Source: Prevotellaceae bacterium (lineage in GTDB: Bacteria; Bacteroidota; Bacteroidia; Bacteroidales; UBA932). Taken from it: a stretch of 34,320 bases of DNA. Location: the NCBI GenBank assembly GCA_031281125.1, contig JAITFU010000068.1:1-34320 (forward strand). The letters are read 5' to 3'. Shown here piece after piece: positions 25,072-33,156 of the stretch (positions are counted from its first letter, which is position 1; each line of letters starts with the position of its first letter). The translations under genes and the position numbers were made by a program. The notes beneath the pieces were generated by a model that saw nothing but the letters and a program-made list of their open reading frames with translations, was not told the DNA's origin and ran no database searches.

Positions 25072-26151
25072 TTATCTGCCCGTGGAGACATTGATTGGGA
25101 AACTGAGTATTTGGCCCAACTGATAGATCAATACACGCGACTGCGTTAGCAACTCCTGTCCGTCACTAAGCAAAAGTTGCATGGCTAACGGTTTGCGATA
25201 GAACAACTTAACGGCGCTCTTGCCGGAGTCGGGAGTTACAAAAGGCATCTGAGGTTGGGAATCGTCTGCTTTAAGTTCCAATACAATCGGACGACCGCTC
25301 ACATTAGAAGCGGGCACCAATCCTTGGGTATCGGAGAGTCTAAAGGCAATATAGACCTGTCTTGGAGAGGAGGCAACGGGCTGTACATCAAATTGCATCG
25401 ATTGGGTACGGAATACCGATTTGCCTAAAAAGAGGCTCAAATACTCCTCCTCAATGCGCGTCATCTCTTTGACGGCATCGCCCAAAGCGGCCCCGCTAAA
25501 GGTGGCATCGGTATCGCCGGTGATGATCTCCATTCGCTTGTTTCGAATCTTAAATATCAATGCAGCTGCTTCCTCTGCCCTCTTTTCGACGCTCTTTTCT
25601 ACCGTTTGGCTTTGAGGAACGGCCACTCGGTTGATCCCCGATGCGCTCTGCTCGGCGCGGTAGAGGGTAATTTGCTCCTGAGTGAGGTGGGAAGAGACGC
25701 CTTTATCAATAAAAGCTGCTTTTGCCTGAGAGGTAAAACGCGAATTTGTTTCCATTCCCAAATTACTGTCGGATAACACAATCAATCCCTGAGCACTAAA
25801 CTGAAAAAAGTTAGCAATGGCACTCTTTACCCCTGTGAGGTTTACCATATAGGTAAACGCCGGATCGGCCTCTAAATAGGGACGAACCTGCACTTCTGTG
25901 ATTCGCACTTGCGCCTGATTCTCTGTACGGGCCTCCAATCCAAGATACTTTTGGGCAAACCGAGCATAAGGGCCGGCAGTAAAGACTTCTCGCTCTGCCT
26001 CCACATTAATATGTAATGTAGTCATGGGCAACGAATAAACAACGGCTCCATCAGGAATCAACCCCTCCGGTCTCAACTCCTGAGCAAAAGCGGAACTTGC
26101 TGAAACAAGGCTGCCAACCAATAAGGATAGGCAATAAAATCTTCTATTCAT
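25072..26151 (-). CDS. DUF4831-family secreted protein
   Basis: Signal peptide; IPDGAVVYSLPMTTLHINVEAERE...GPYARFAQKYLGLEARTENQAQVRITEVQV pattern. Confidence 0.78.
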   Translation of the reverse strand: MNRRFYCLSLLVGSLVSASSAFAQELRPEGLIPDGAVVYSLPMTTLHINVEAEREVFTAGPYARFAQKYLGLEARTENQAQVRITEVQVRPYLEADPAFTYMVNLTGVKSAIANFFQFSAQGLIVLSDSNLGMETNSRFTSQAKAAFIDKGVSSHLTQEQITLYRAEQSASGINRVAVPQSQTVEKSVEKRAEEAAALIFKIRNKRMEIITGDTDATFSGAALGDAVKEMTRIEEEYLSLFLGKSVFRTQSMQFDVQPVASSPRQVYIAFRLSDTQGLVPASNVSGRPIVLELKADDSQPQMPFVTPDSGKSAVKLFYRKPLAMQLLLSDGQELLTQSRVLIYQLGQILSFPINVSTGR

Positions 26152-26187
26152 GTCATTTAATCAATATAGTATCTATTCATAATCTTG

Positions 26188-26195
26188 CAAAGATA
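26188..26195 (-). promoter_or_regulatory. -7 element (TATCTTTG) for DUF4831 gene
   Basis: CAAAGATA on + strand 37 bp upstream of ATG. Confidence 0.45.
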
Positions 26196-26200
26196 GTCAA

Positions 26201-27106
26201 TTATCTTCTTATCTCCTTTTCCACATCTCTTTTCCAACGCCTGTGGCTCCAAAGCCAAATATCGGGCTGTTCGTATATATTTGATTCTAAGAGTTTTACG
26301 TATTTCAATGTGATTTCGCCTTCGGCAAGTTCGTCGGGATGGTTGCAGATATGTTGTACGGTAATTAAGTATCGACCCCGCCCCACCTTGTTCATTTTGT
26401 AGTAAGCCACCGCACAGTTCATCATCCGCGCCAACTGCTCCGGTCCATTCATCATCAAGGTTTTCTGATGTAGGAAATCGACACAATAGCGCGATCCGGG
26501 AGGCGGCGATTGATCGGCAACCAAGGCATAGAGCCAAGGCTCGCGGCGGTGTTTGGCAATAAAGCGGGCAACCTGTTTAGACTCCACCAACGCGCCAAAA
26601 CGATGTTTTTTCCGCACGGAGTAAAAGAATTTCTCCATCACCGCATTTGTCAACTCCTTATATACCATTGCCATATTCTCTTTTGGATAACCTGCCCATC
26701 CCAAATCGGCAAATACCGAAGTGGATAAAAAGTACTCCCAATTGCCCAAATGTCCGCTTAGCAATAAGACGCTTCTATCATGCTCATAATGAGCCTTTAA
26801 TAGTTCCGCATCTTCTAAACGTACCCGTTTTGCCAACTGTTTGGGGGTGGCCGCCACATACCAAATCATCTCGGCAGCCAAGTCGGCAAAATGACGGTAA
26901 AATTTACTGGCCAACACCTCAATCTCTTTGTACTTCAGATGGGGAAAAGAGCGGGCCAAATTGATATATATAGTTGATTTTCTGTAACCAACAATGCGAT
27001 AGACAAAAAAGTAAAAGATATTTGAAAAAACGTAGTGAACCCTCAGGGGCAACAGACTTACAGGGTACAGCAAACCATAGAGCAGATAGAAGATACACTT
27101 TTTCAT
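26201..27106 (-). CDS. Lipid A biosynthesis acyltransferase (LpxL/HtrB-like)
   Basis: VLLLSGHLGNWEYF (acyltransferase H-X4-E), ALVADQSPPPGSRYCVDFLHQKTLMMNGPEQLA. Confidence 0.9.
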   Translation of the reverse strand: MKKCIFYLLYGLLYPVSLLPLRVHYVFSNIFYFFVYRIVGYRKSTIYINLARSFPHLKYKEIEVLASKFYRHFADLAAEMIWYVAATPKQLAKRVRLEDAELLKAHYEHDRSVLLLSGHLGNWEYFLSTSVFADLGWAGYPKENMAMVYKELTNAVMEKFFYSVRKKHRFGALVESKQVARFIAKHRREPWLYALVADQSPPPGSRYCVDFLHQKTLMMNGPEQLARMMNCAVAYYKMNKVGRGRYLITVQHICNHPDELAEGEITLKYVKLLESNIYEQPDIWLWSHRRWKRDVEKEIRR

Positions 27107-27111
27107 ACCGA

Positions 27112-27119
27112 CAAAGTTA
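27112..27119 (-). promoter_or_regulatory. -7 element (TAACTTTG) for lpxL-like gene
   Basis: CAAAGTTA on + strand only 6 bp upstream of ATG 27106. Confidence 0.45.
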
Positions 27120-27162
27120 CAAAAAATCTTTTCACCAATTGGTCTTTATATCTTTTTATCCT

Positions 27163-27170
27163 TATCTTTG
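27163..27170 (+). promoter_or_regulatory. -7 element (TATCTTTG) for POT transporter, with TTG at 27139-27141
   Basis: TTG-N21-TATCTTTG, 30 nt upstream of ATG 27201. Confidence 0.55.
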
Positions 27171-27200
27171 TCAAAATTAAAAAATCTTAAAACTTATATT

Positions 27201-28730
27201 ATGTTTAAAAATCACCCCAAAGGACTACTTGGAGCGGCGCTCTCGAATATGGGCGAACGCTTTGGCTTTTACATTATGATGGCGATTCTGATACTTTTTC
27301 TCGAATTTAAGTTCGACTTTGTAGGAACGCCTTATGGAGGACTCATCTATTCTATCTTTTATGCGCTGATCTACGTTCTTGCTCTCGCAGGCGGTTTTAT
27401 TGCCGACAGAACCAAAAAGTACAAAGGCACCATTACTATGGGGCTTATACTCATGATGATCGGATATCTGATTATTGCATGGCCAACGCCAACCCCTGCC
27501 CCTCAAAAAACCTTGACGTTAGTTATCACCTGCTTTGGTCTCTTTGCCATTGCGTTTGGTAATGGTATGTTTAAAGGAAATCTTCAGGCAATTGTTGGTC
27601 AACTCTATGATAATAACCCTCAGTATGAAGAGAGACGTACAATTGGATACCAAATCTTCTATATGTTTATCAATGTAGGCGCCATGTTTGCTCCCGTCTT
27701 GGCCGTGGGTCTTAGAAACTGGGTGGTATCTTCTCAGGGATACGCATTTAATTCAGACCTTCCCGCCCTGTGTAACGAATTTATTTCCAATAGCGCTGCC
27801 ATGACGCAGGAAGCATTGGCAAGATTTTCGGCTCTTGCCGTAGAAGTAGGAAATAAACTCCCCGGACTTAACGAATTTGCCCACGACTATCTTAGTGTGT
27901 TTGTTAGGGGGTATCACTACTCTTTTGCCATAGCCATTTTTGCCATGATGATCTCCTTTGTGATATTTATGGCAAACAAAAAGAAGTTTCCCAATCCGTC
28001 CAAAAAGGTAAAAAGTGCAGATACCCGCGATATGGATATTGCAGAGATCAGGCAGCGTATTTATGCCCTTTTTGCCGTATTTTTTGTTGTTATCTTTTTC
28101 TGGTTCTCTTTTCACCAAAACGGCGTAACCTTGACCAAGTTTGCCAACGACTATACACAACTTGACGGTATGGTTCTTGACTTGGGCTTTACTCAATTAA
28201 AGGGTGCGGAATTGTTTCAATCATTTAATCCTCTGTTTGTTGTCTTTCTGACTCCCATCATCATCGGCTTTTTTGGCTGGTTACGGGCAAAAGGAAAAGA
28301 GCCCTCTATTCCCAGAAAAATCGGTATCGGTATGGGAATCGCGGCGTGTGCCTTTATTGTTATGGCCATCTTTTCTTACGGACTTCCCTCAACTGCCCAA
28401 AGAATGGCAGAGGGTGGTTTGGACTCCGCGTTACGTGTAACTCCGTGGTTACTCATTGGAACCTACTTTATTCTTACGGTTGCAGAACTCTTTATCAGTC
28501 CGTTAGGATTGGCATTTGTTTCTAAAGTGGCTCCTCCAAATATGCAGGGGGTGATGCAGGGTGCATGGCTAAGCGCCACAGCAATAGGTAATCAACTGCT
28601 TTTCATTGGGACAATCTTCTATAATAGCCTCCCCATTTGGGCTACCTGGACGTTGTTTGTAGCAGCCTGTCTGATCTCTATGGGAACCATGCTTGGAATG
28701 GTTAAATGGTTGGAGAGGGTCACTAAATAG
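27201..28730 (+). CDS. POT-family (proton-dependent) peptide transporter
   Basis: FKNHPKGLLGAALSNMGERFGFYIMMAILILFL (ExxERFxYY-like); GNGMFKGNLQAIVGQLY; multiple TM segments. Confidence 0.93.
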   Translation: MFKNHPKGLLGAALSNMGERFGFYIMMAILILFLEFKFDFVGTPYGGLIYSIFYALIYVLALAGGFIADRTKKYKGTITMGLILMMIGYLIIAWPTPTPAPQKTLTLVITCFGLFAIAFGNGMFKGNLQAIVGQLYDNNPQYEERRTIGYQIFYMFINVGAMFAPVLAVGLRNWVVSSQGYAFNSDLPALCNEFISNSAAMTQEALARFSALAVEVGNKLPGLNEFAHDYLSVFVRGYHYSFAIAIFAMMISFVIFMANKKKFPNPSKKVKSADTRDMDIAEIRQRIYALFAVFFVVIFFWFSFHQNGVTLTKFANDYTQLDGMVLDLGFTQLKGAELFQSFNPLFVVFLTPIIIGFFGWLRAKGKEPSIPRKIGIGMGIAACAFIVMAIFSYGLPSTAQRMAEGGLDSALRVTPWLLIGTYFILTVAELFISPLGLAFVSKVAPPNMQGVMQGAWLSATAIGNQLLFIGTIFYNSLPIWATWTLFVAACLISMGTMLGMVKWLERVTK

Positions 28731-28735
28731 CGTTT

Positions 28736-29773
28736 GTGTTTACCGCAATTGTTATCCTCAACTGGAATGGAAAGGCCTTTTTGGAGGCCTTTCTCTCTCC
28801 ATTGTTGGATAGTATTGCTTTGTTGGAAACGGAGGTGATCATTGCCGACAACGGCTCCACCGACGGGTCGGTTGACTTTTTAAGGGAACACTATCCGCAA
28901 CTCCGTCTGATCCTTTTTGAGCAGAACTTAGGTTATACCGGCGGGTATAACCGCGCTTTGGCGCAAATCGAAGCCAAATATTATGTTTTGCTCAATTCCG
29001 ATGTACAAGTGGATGTAAACTGGCTGCCGCCGTTACTCGCCTTTATGGAGTCCCATCCGCAGGCGGGGATTTGTATGCCCAAAATCCTTTCTCAAAGCCA
29101 ACCCGACTTTTTTGAATACGCCGGGGCGTGCGGAGGTTTTATTGACCGCTACGGCTATCCCTTTTGTCGCGGCAGGATTCTTTCCTATGTGGAGTCCGAC
29201 AACGGCCAATACAACACGCCGATGGAGATATTTTGGGCAAGCGGTGCTTGTTTATTGATTCGTGCAGCTCTTTTTCATGAGTTAGGGGGATTTGATGATC
29301 GATTTTTTGCCCACATGGAGGAGATTGACCTGTGCTGGCGAGCCAAAATCAAGGGGTTTCAGGTGTGGGTGGTTCCGCAGTCTCAGGTGTTTCATGTGGG
29401 CGGCGGTACGCTACCCAACGACTCCCCGCAAAAACTCTACCTCAATTATCGGAACAACCTTTGGATGCTCTACAAAAACCTCCCTCCCAAAAGACGTTAT
29501 CCCCTCTTGTTCCCAAGAATGTTGTTGGATGGGTTGTCGGCCTTTGTCTATCTGATTCAGGCCAAACCAAAACTGTTTGCCGCCGTAGTAAGGGCGCACC
29601 GCCATTTTTGGAAAGGACGCAAACAATTAACACCCAACACAACGGAAACAATCGACCCAAACGTCCTGACTTTTATCCGACAAACCATCTGGAACAAAAG
29701 CATCGTATGGAACTTTTTCCTGCACCGGAAAAGGCTTACCTTTGAAAAATTATCCCATATTCACCCTTTTTGA
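28736..29773 (+). CDS. Family 2 glycosyltransferase (rhamnosyltransferase-like)
   Basis: AIVILNWNGKAFLEAFL, IIADNGSTDGS, LLNSDVQVDVNWL, FWASGACLLIRAALFHELGGFDDRFFAHMEEIDLCWRAKIKGF; GTG start 5 nt after POT stop. Confidence 0.93.
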   Translation: MFTAIVILNWNGKAFLEAFLSPLLDSIALLETEVIIADNGSTDGSVDFLREHYPQLRLILFEQNLGYTGGYNRALAQIEAKYYVLLNSDVQVDVNWLPPLLAFMESHPQAGICMPKILSQSQPDFFEYAGACGGFIDRYGYPFCRGRILSYVESDNGQYNTPMEIFWASGACLLIRAALFHELGGFDDRFFAHMEEIDLCWRAKIKGFQVWVVPQSQVFHVGGGTLPNDSPQKLYLNYRNNLWMLYKNLPPKRRYPLLFPRMLLDGLSAFVYLIQAKPKLFAAVVRAHRHFWKGRKQLTPNTTETIDPNVLTFIRQTIWNKSIVWNFFLHRKRLTFEKLSHIHPF

Positions 29774-29802
29774 GCCGATTATTTGTTTTATTTGGCTCAA
29801 AA
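29768..29802 (+). terminator. Hairpin overlapping GT2 stop, probable terminator
   Basis: TTTTGAGCC-N17-GGCTCAAAA, 9-bp perfect stem; no strong downstream T-run. Confidence 0.45.
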
Positions 29803-29805
29803 GTG

Positions 29806-29813
29806 TATCTTTG
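29806..29813 (+). promoter_or_regulatory. Orphan + strand promoter-like element TATCTTTG with TTG at 29783-29785
   Basis: TTG-N20-TATCTTTG; no + strand gene follows. Confidence 0.35.
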
Positions 29814-29847
29814 CGCCGAATAATCCTTAGATTCGGCTCATACATTA

Positions 29848-31311
29848 TCAAATCTCCAACCTCCCCTCTGAGGGCTCTTTGTAGGCGTTTGCTAATTTTA
29901 GATAGTTGTTGATTTTATCAAAGTCAGAACCAATGATGTGGGTTGAAAAGTGTTGGAGTTTATCCATGACACGAATAAAGGCGTCCGGCTCTTTTTGGTT
30001 GGTCAATTTTTTAAGAGATAGAAGGTAATCTTCTCTGTAAACGGTGGGTACAATAATGCGCGTTTGTCCGCTTTTAAAGAGTTCTGCGTTCCCCATCAAA
30101 CGCGATACCCTTCCGTTACCATCTGTAAAGGGGTGAACTTCAGATACCAAAAACATCATAAAGATCGCTTTTGACATGGGGTCACTCAGGGCTGCATAAT
30201 ACTTAAATCCCTGCCTTAATGTTCCTTCGACTAAGGTGTAATCGGTAAATTCCGTGTTTCCTGCTCTGTTGTTTTGGGTTTTAAAGACTCCTGCGTTCAC
30301 CTCCTCCGCCCTGCCGGCCATCATGATTACATGGCGGCGTTTTAATATTTCAATCAGATTATCTGCGGTTACAGGAGTGGTGCTCATCTCAAAGCTATTG
30401 GATACAATCTCAAATGTTCCTAAGATATCGTGAGAATCCTTTATCCTTTTGGGAAGGGCAAGGCCGGTATCGACAATCTTCTTGGCCTCTTCAACAACAA
30501 ACTCCGTACCCTCTATGTAATTAGAAAAATAGGCTTCAAAAAAGGAGAACAAGCGAAAAGAGGCCTCCGACCTGTTGTTATCCGGCCGCTCCGGAAAATA
30601 GGCGTTGCATAACTTATCATACAGAATTTCAAACAGTTCGACTCGTTTTGGGTCGTATGGCACTCCCGCGGCCCTGGCTTTGGCAGAATCAGAACTTAAT
30701 ACGTATGCGGGGCGCGTCTTTAACAAAGCCGATATTATGCCGTTTAGCTTGTCAAATTCTTGATTAAGATTTAGCTGAAAAGCAATCTCTTTTGCTTTAT
30801 CTCTGAATCTATTGATGCCTTCTTCTCCTTCTCGGATAATGATTTTTTCTAACCTCTCTTCGATAAATTCGATGGGGAAATTTTTGGATTCGCTGCCCTT
30901 CTTCCTCGAAATTTGCATATTTTCGAGCATCCACCTCCACTCTGACGAAACATGGAGTCCTCCTATGTTTATATCGGATTCCAATGGAGGTTTTCCTTCC
31001 ATTACGTTGAGTATAATTCCTTTAAAATTGGTTATTCTTTTTGAATAATGATCGGTTATAAAAAAGTGTCCCGACTCCGTTGGCCTCAATTCCAAGGCGC
31101 TCCGATGGCTGATGACCGCGTGTGGAAATCGCCATTTGAGGATGTCAAAAAAATGACGTTTAATGATATGCTCCGCACTATCCAATAAATTGGTAGTATA
31201 TATTTTAGGTGCTATTTTTTTTATTTTACCTTCCTTTTCTGCCCTACTGATTTGATTAGAGATGCTTTTATCCGAAGAGGCGAAGATGATTTCCTGTGGA
31301 ATTTTTTCCAT
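29848..31311 (-). CDS. Fic-domain protein with AbiEi-like winged-helix N-terminal region
   Basis: HPFTDGNGRVSR Fic core; FSNYIEGTEF = (S/T)xxxE(G/N) inhibitory motif; N-terminus ISNQISRAEKEGKIKKIAPKIYTT...AVISHRSALEL resembles AbiEi-type antitoxin wHTH. Confidence 0.9.
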   Translation of the reverse strand: MEKIPQEIIFASSDKSISNQISRAEKEGKIKKIAPKIYTTNLLDSAEHIIKRHFFDILKWRFPHAVISHRSALELRPTESGHFFITDHYSKRITNFKGIILNVMEGKPPLESDINIGGLHVSSEWRWMLENMQISRKKGSESKNFPIEFIEERLEKIIIREGEEGINRFRDKAKEIAFQLNLNQEFDKLNGIISALLKTRPAYVLSSDSAKARAAGVPYDPKRVELFEILYDKLCNAYFPERPDNNRSEASFRLFSFFEAYFSNYIEGTEFVVEEAKKIVDTGLALPKRIKDSHDILGTFEIVSNSFEMSTTPVTADNLIEILKRRHVIMMAGRAEEVNAGVFKTQNNRAGNTEFTDYTLVEGTLRQGFKYYAALSDPMSKAIFMMFLVSEVHPFTDGNGRVSRLMGNAELFKSGQTRIIVPTVYREDYLLSLKKLTNQKEPDAFIRVMDKLQHFSTHIIGSDFDKINNYLKLANAYKEPSEGRLEI

Positions 31312-31381
31312 GATAACGACTATTTGGGCGCAAAAATAGGAATTTTTTCCATTATAGCCCTATTTTTGTGGAATTTTTTCC
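31298..31381 (-). promoter_or_regulatory. Three-box operator-like array GGAAAAAATTCC at fic start region
   Basis: Identical 12-mers (GGAATTTTTTCC on +) at 31298-31309, 31339-31350, 31370-31381; the first covers fic codons 1-5. Confidence 0.7.
31331..31338 (-). promoter_or_regulatory. -7 element (TATTTTTG) for fic
   Basis: CAAAAATA on + strand 20 bp upstream of fic ATG, abutting operator-like box 2. Confidence 0.45.
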
Positions 31382-31382
31382 T

Positions 31383-32642
31383 TTATAACACATCCAACAC
31401 CTGCTCCAAGCGTTTCCCTCGAGATCCCTTTATCAAAATGGTGGCGCCGGTCAAAGGATGCTCCAATAGATAATTCCTCAACTTTTCGACTGTATCGAAT
31501 GTATTCCCCAACCTTGTCCCAACCAAAAACGCCTGCCCAATCACCCCATTTTTCTGTAACGACACCAATCGCTCCACCAAGATCCGATGCTCTCGCTCCG
31601 AATCGAGACCAAGCTCCAACATATCGCCAAGAATCACCACCTTATTTTCTGCTTGAAGCTGTTCAAAATTATCCAAGGCCGCCGCCATACTGGTGGGGTT
31701 AGCATTATAAGCGTCTATAATCAACGTATTTTTTCCCGTTTGTTTCCACTGAGAACGGTTATTGGAGGGTACATAACCACTAATGGCAACCGCTGCCGCC
31801 TTGTGATCCACACCAAAAACAGCCCCCACCGCCAACGCCGCCAATACGTTGTCGGCATTATAAGCGCCCACCAATTGGGTTTCGATCAACGGATATCCCG
31901 GTACAGAAATCCGCAAAAAAGGAAAAGCGGAGTCAACCGGAAGAACAGAGGCCTTTTGGTGATTTAATCCGTAGAAATGTCTCTCTTTTTGCCCTCCCCT
32001 CTCTTTGGCCATTCCACACAAAAGGGGATTGTCGGCATTTACAAAAAGCGTTTGGGCAACCTCGTAGAGGGCGCCTTTGGTTTGCATTACCCCTTCTAAA
32101 GAGCCAAATCCCTCAAGGTGCGCTTTCCCTACATTGGTAATCAAGCCGTAGTCGGGCCAGGCGATGGCCGCCAACTGGGCAATCTCTCCCGGATGGTTGG
32201 CACCCATCTCTACCACCGCCACCTCTGTGGCCGTATCCATACGCAACAGGGTCAACGGAACGCCAATATGATTGTTCAAGTTGCCCGACGTAGCGCACAC
32301 CTTATAACGAGTCGATAACACTGCAGCAATCAACTCTTTAGTCGTTGTCTTTCCATTGGTGCCGGTGAGCGCCACCACGGGAAGACCCAGCGCCTCCCTG
32401 TGCCGGCTTGCCAACTGTTGCAGCGCCTCCAACACATCGGGAACCAAAATAAACCGCTCTCCCTTTGCCACCGGCCTGTCAATCACTGCATACGCAGCGC
32501 CGGCCTCAACAGCTTTTTGTGCTTTGTCTTTGCCGTCAAAGTTGTCTCCTTTGAGGGCAAAAAAGATGTCGCCGGGTGTAACGTTTCGGCTATCGGTCGA
32601 AACAGAGAGATGCTCCAAAAAAATATTGTATAAATCTTTCAT
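31383..32642 (-). CDS. murF: UDP-N-acetylmuramoyl-tripeptide--D-alanyl-D-alanine ligase
   Basis: VALTGTNGKTTTKELIAAVL, NLNNHIGVPLTLL, EMGANHPGEIAQL, IIDAYNANPTSM. Confidence 0.97.
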   Translation of the reverse strand: MKDLYNIFLEHLSVSTDSRNVTPGDIFFALKGDNFDGKDKAQKAVEAGAAYAVIDRPVAKGERFILVPDVLEALQQLASRHREALGLPVVALTGTNGKTTTKELIAAVLSTRYKVCATSGNLNNHIGVPLTLLRMDTATEVAVVEMGANHPGEIAQLAAIAWPDYGLITNVGKAHLEGFGSLEGVMQTKGALYEVAQTLFVNADNPLLCGMAKERGGQKERHFYGLNHQKASVLPVDSAFPFLRISVPGYPLIETQLVGAYNADNVLAALAVGAVFGVDHKAAAVAISGYVPSNNRSQWKQTGKNTLIIDAYNANPTSMAAALDNFEQLQAENKVVILGDMLELGLDSEREHRILVERLVSLQKNGVIGQAFLVGTRLGNTFDTVEKLRNYLLEHPLTGATILIKGSRGKRLEQVLDVL

Positions 32643-32666
32643 GATTACGGTTTTAGAACCTGTTTC

Positions 32667-33098
32667 TTATTTTCCGGTTGACCCAAATCCCCCCGCCCCC
32701 CGCTCCGTTTTGCTCAGTTCTTCCACCTCATTCCACTCCACCCTAACGTGCGTGGAAACTACCATCTGGGCAATGCGTTCGCCCGGATTTAACACAAACG
32801 GAGTGTCGGACAAATTGACCACAACCACTTTAATTTCGCCTCTGTAATCGGCATCCACCGTACCGGGGCTGTTGACCACCCCAATCCCATGTTTGATGGC
32901 CAAGCCGCTTCGGGGACGAATCTGCGCTTCAAATCCCACCGGAAGCTCAATATAGAGGCCCGTAGGCACTAAGCAACGTTGCAATGGGTTCAAAACTACA
33001 GATTCGGGAATGTGGGCATACAAATCCATACCTGCAGCGCCGGGGGTGGCATATTGCGGAGAGGGATAGGGTGAGGTATTTACAATTGGGACTTTCAT
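32667..33098 (-). CDS. dut: dUTP diphosphatase
   Basis: [55 protein letters not shown]: trimeric dUTPase motifs I-V. Confidence 0.98.
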   Translation of the reverse strand: MKVPIVNTSPYPSPQYATPGAAGMDLYAHIPESVVLNPLQRCLVPTGLYIELPVGFEAQIRPRSGLAIKHGIGVVNSPGTVDADYRGEIKVVVVNLSDTPFVLNPGERIAQMVVSTHVRVEWNEVEELSKTERGAGGFGSTGK

Positions 33099-33124
33099 GG
33101 GGCTATATTCTCGATTTAACCATG

Positions 33125-33132
33125 CAAATATA
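33125..33132 (-). promoter_or_regulatory. -7 element (TATATTTG) for dut
   Basis: CAAATATA on + strand 27 bp upstream of dut ATG. Confidence 0.45.
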
Positions 33133-33156
33133 AAACTAAATTTTAAAATTGCATAC

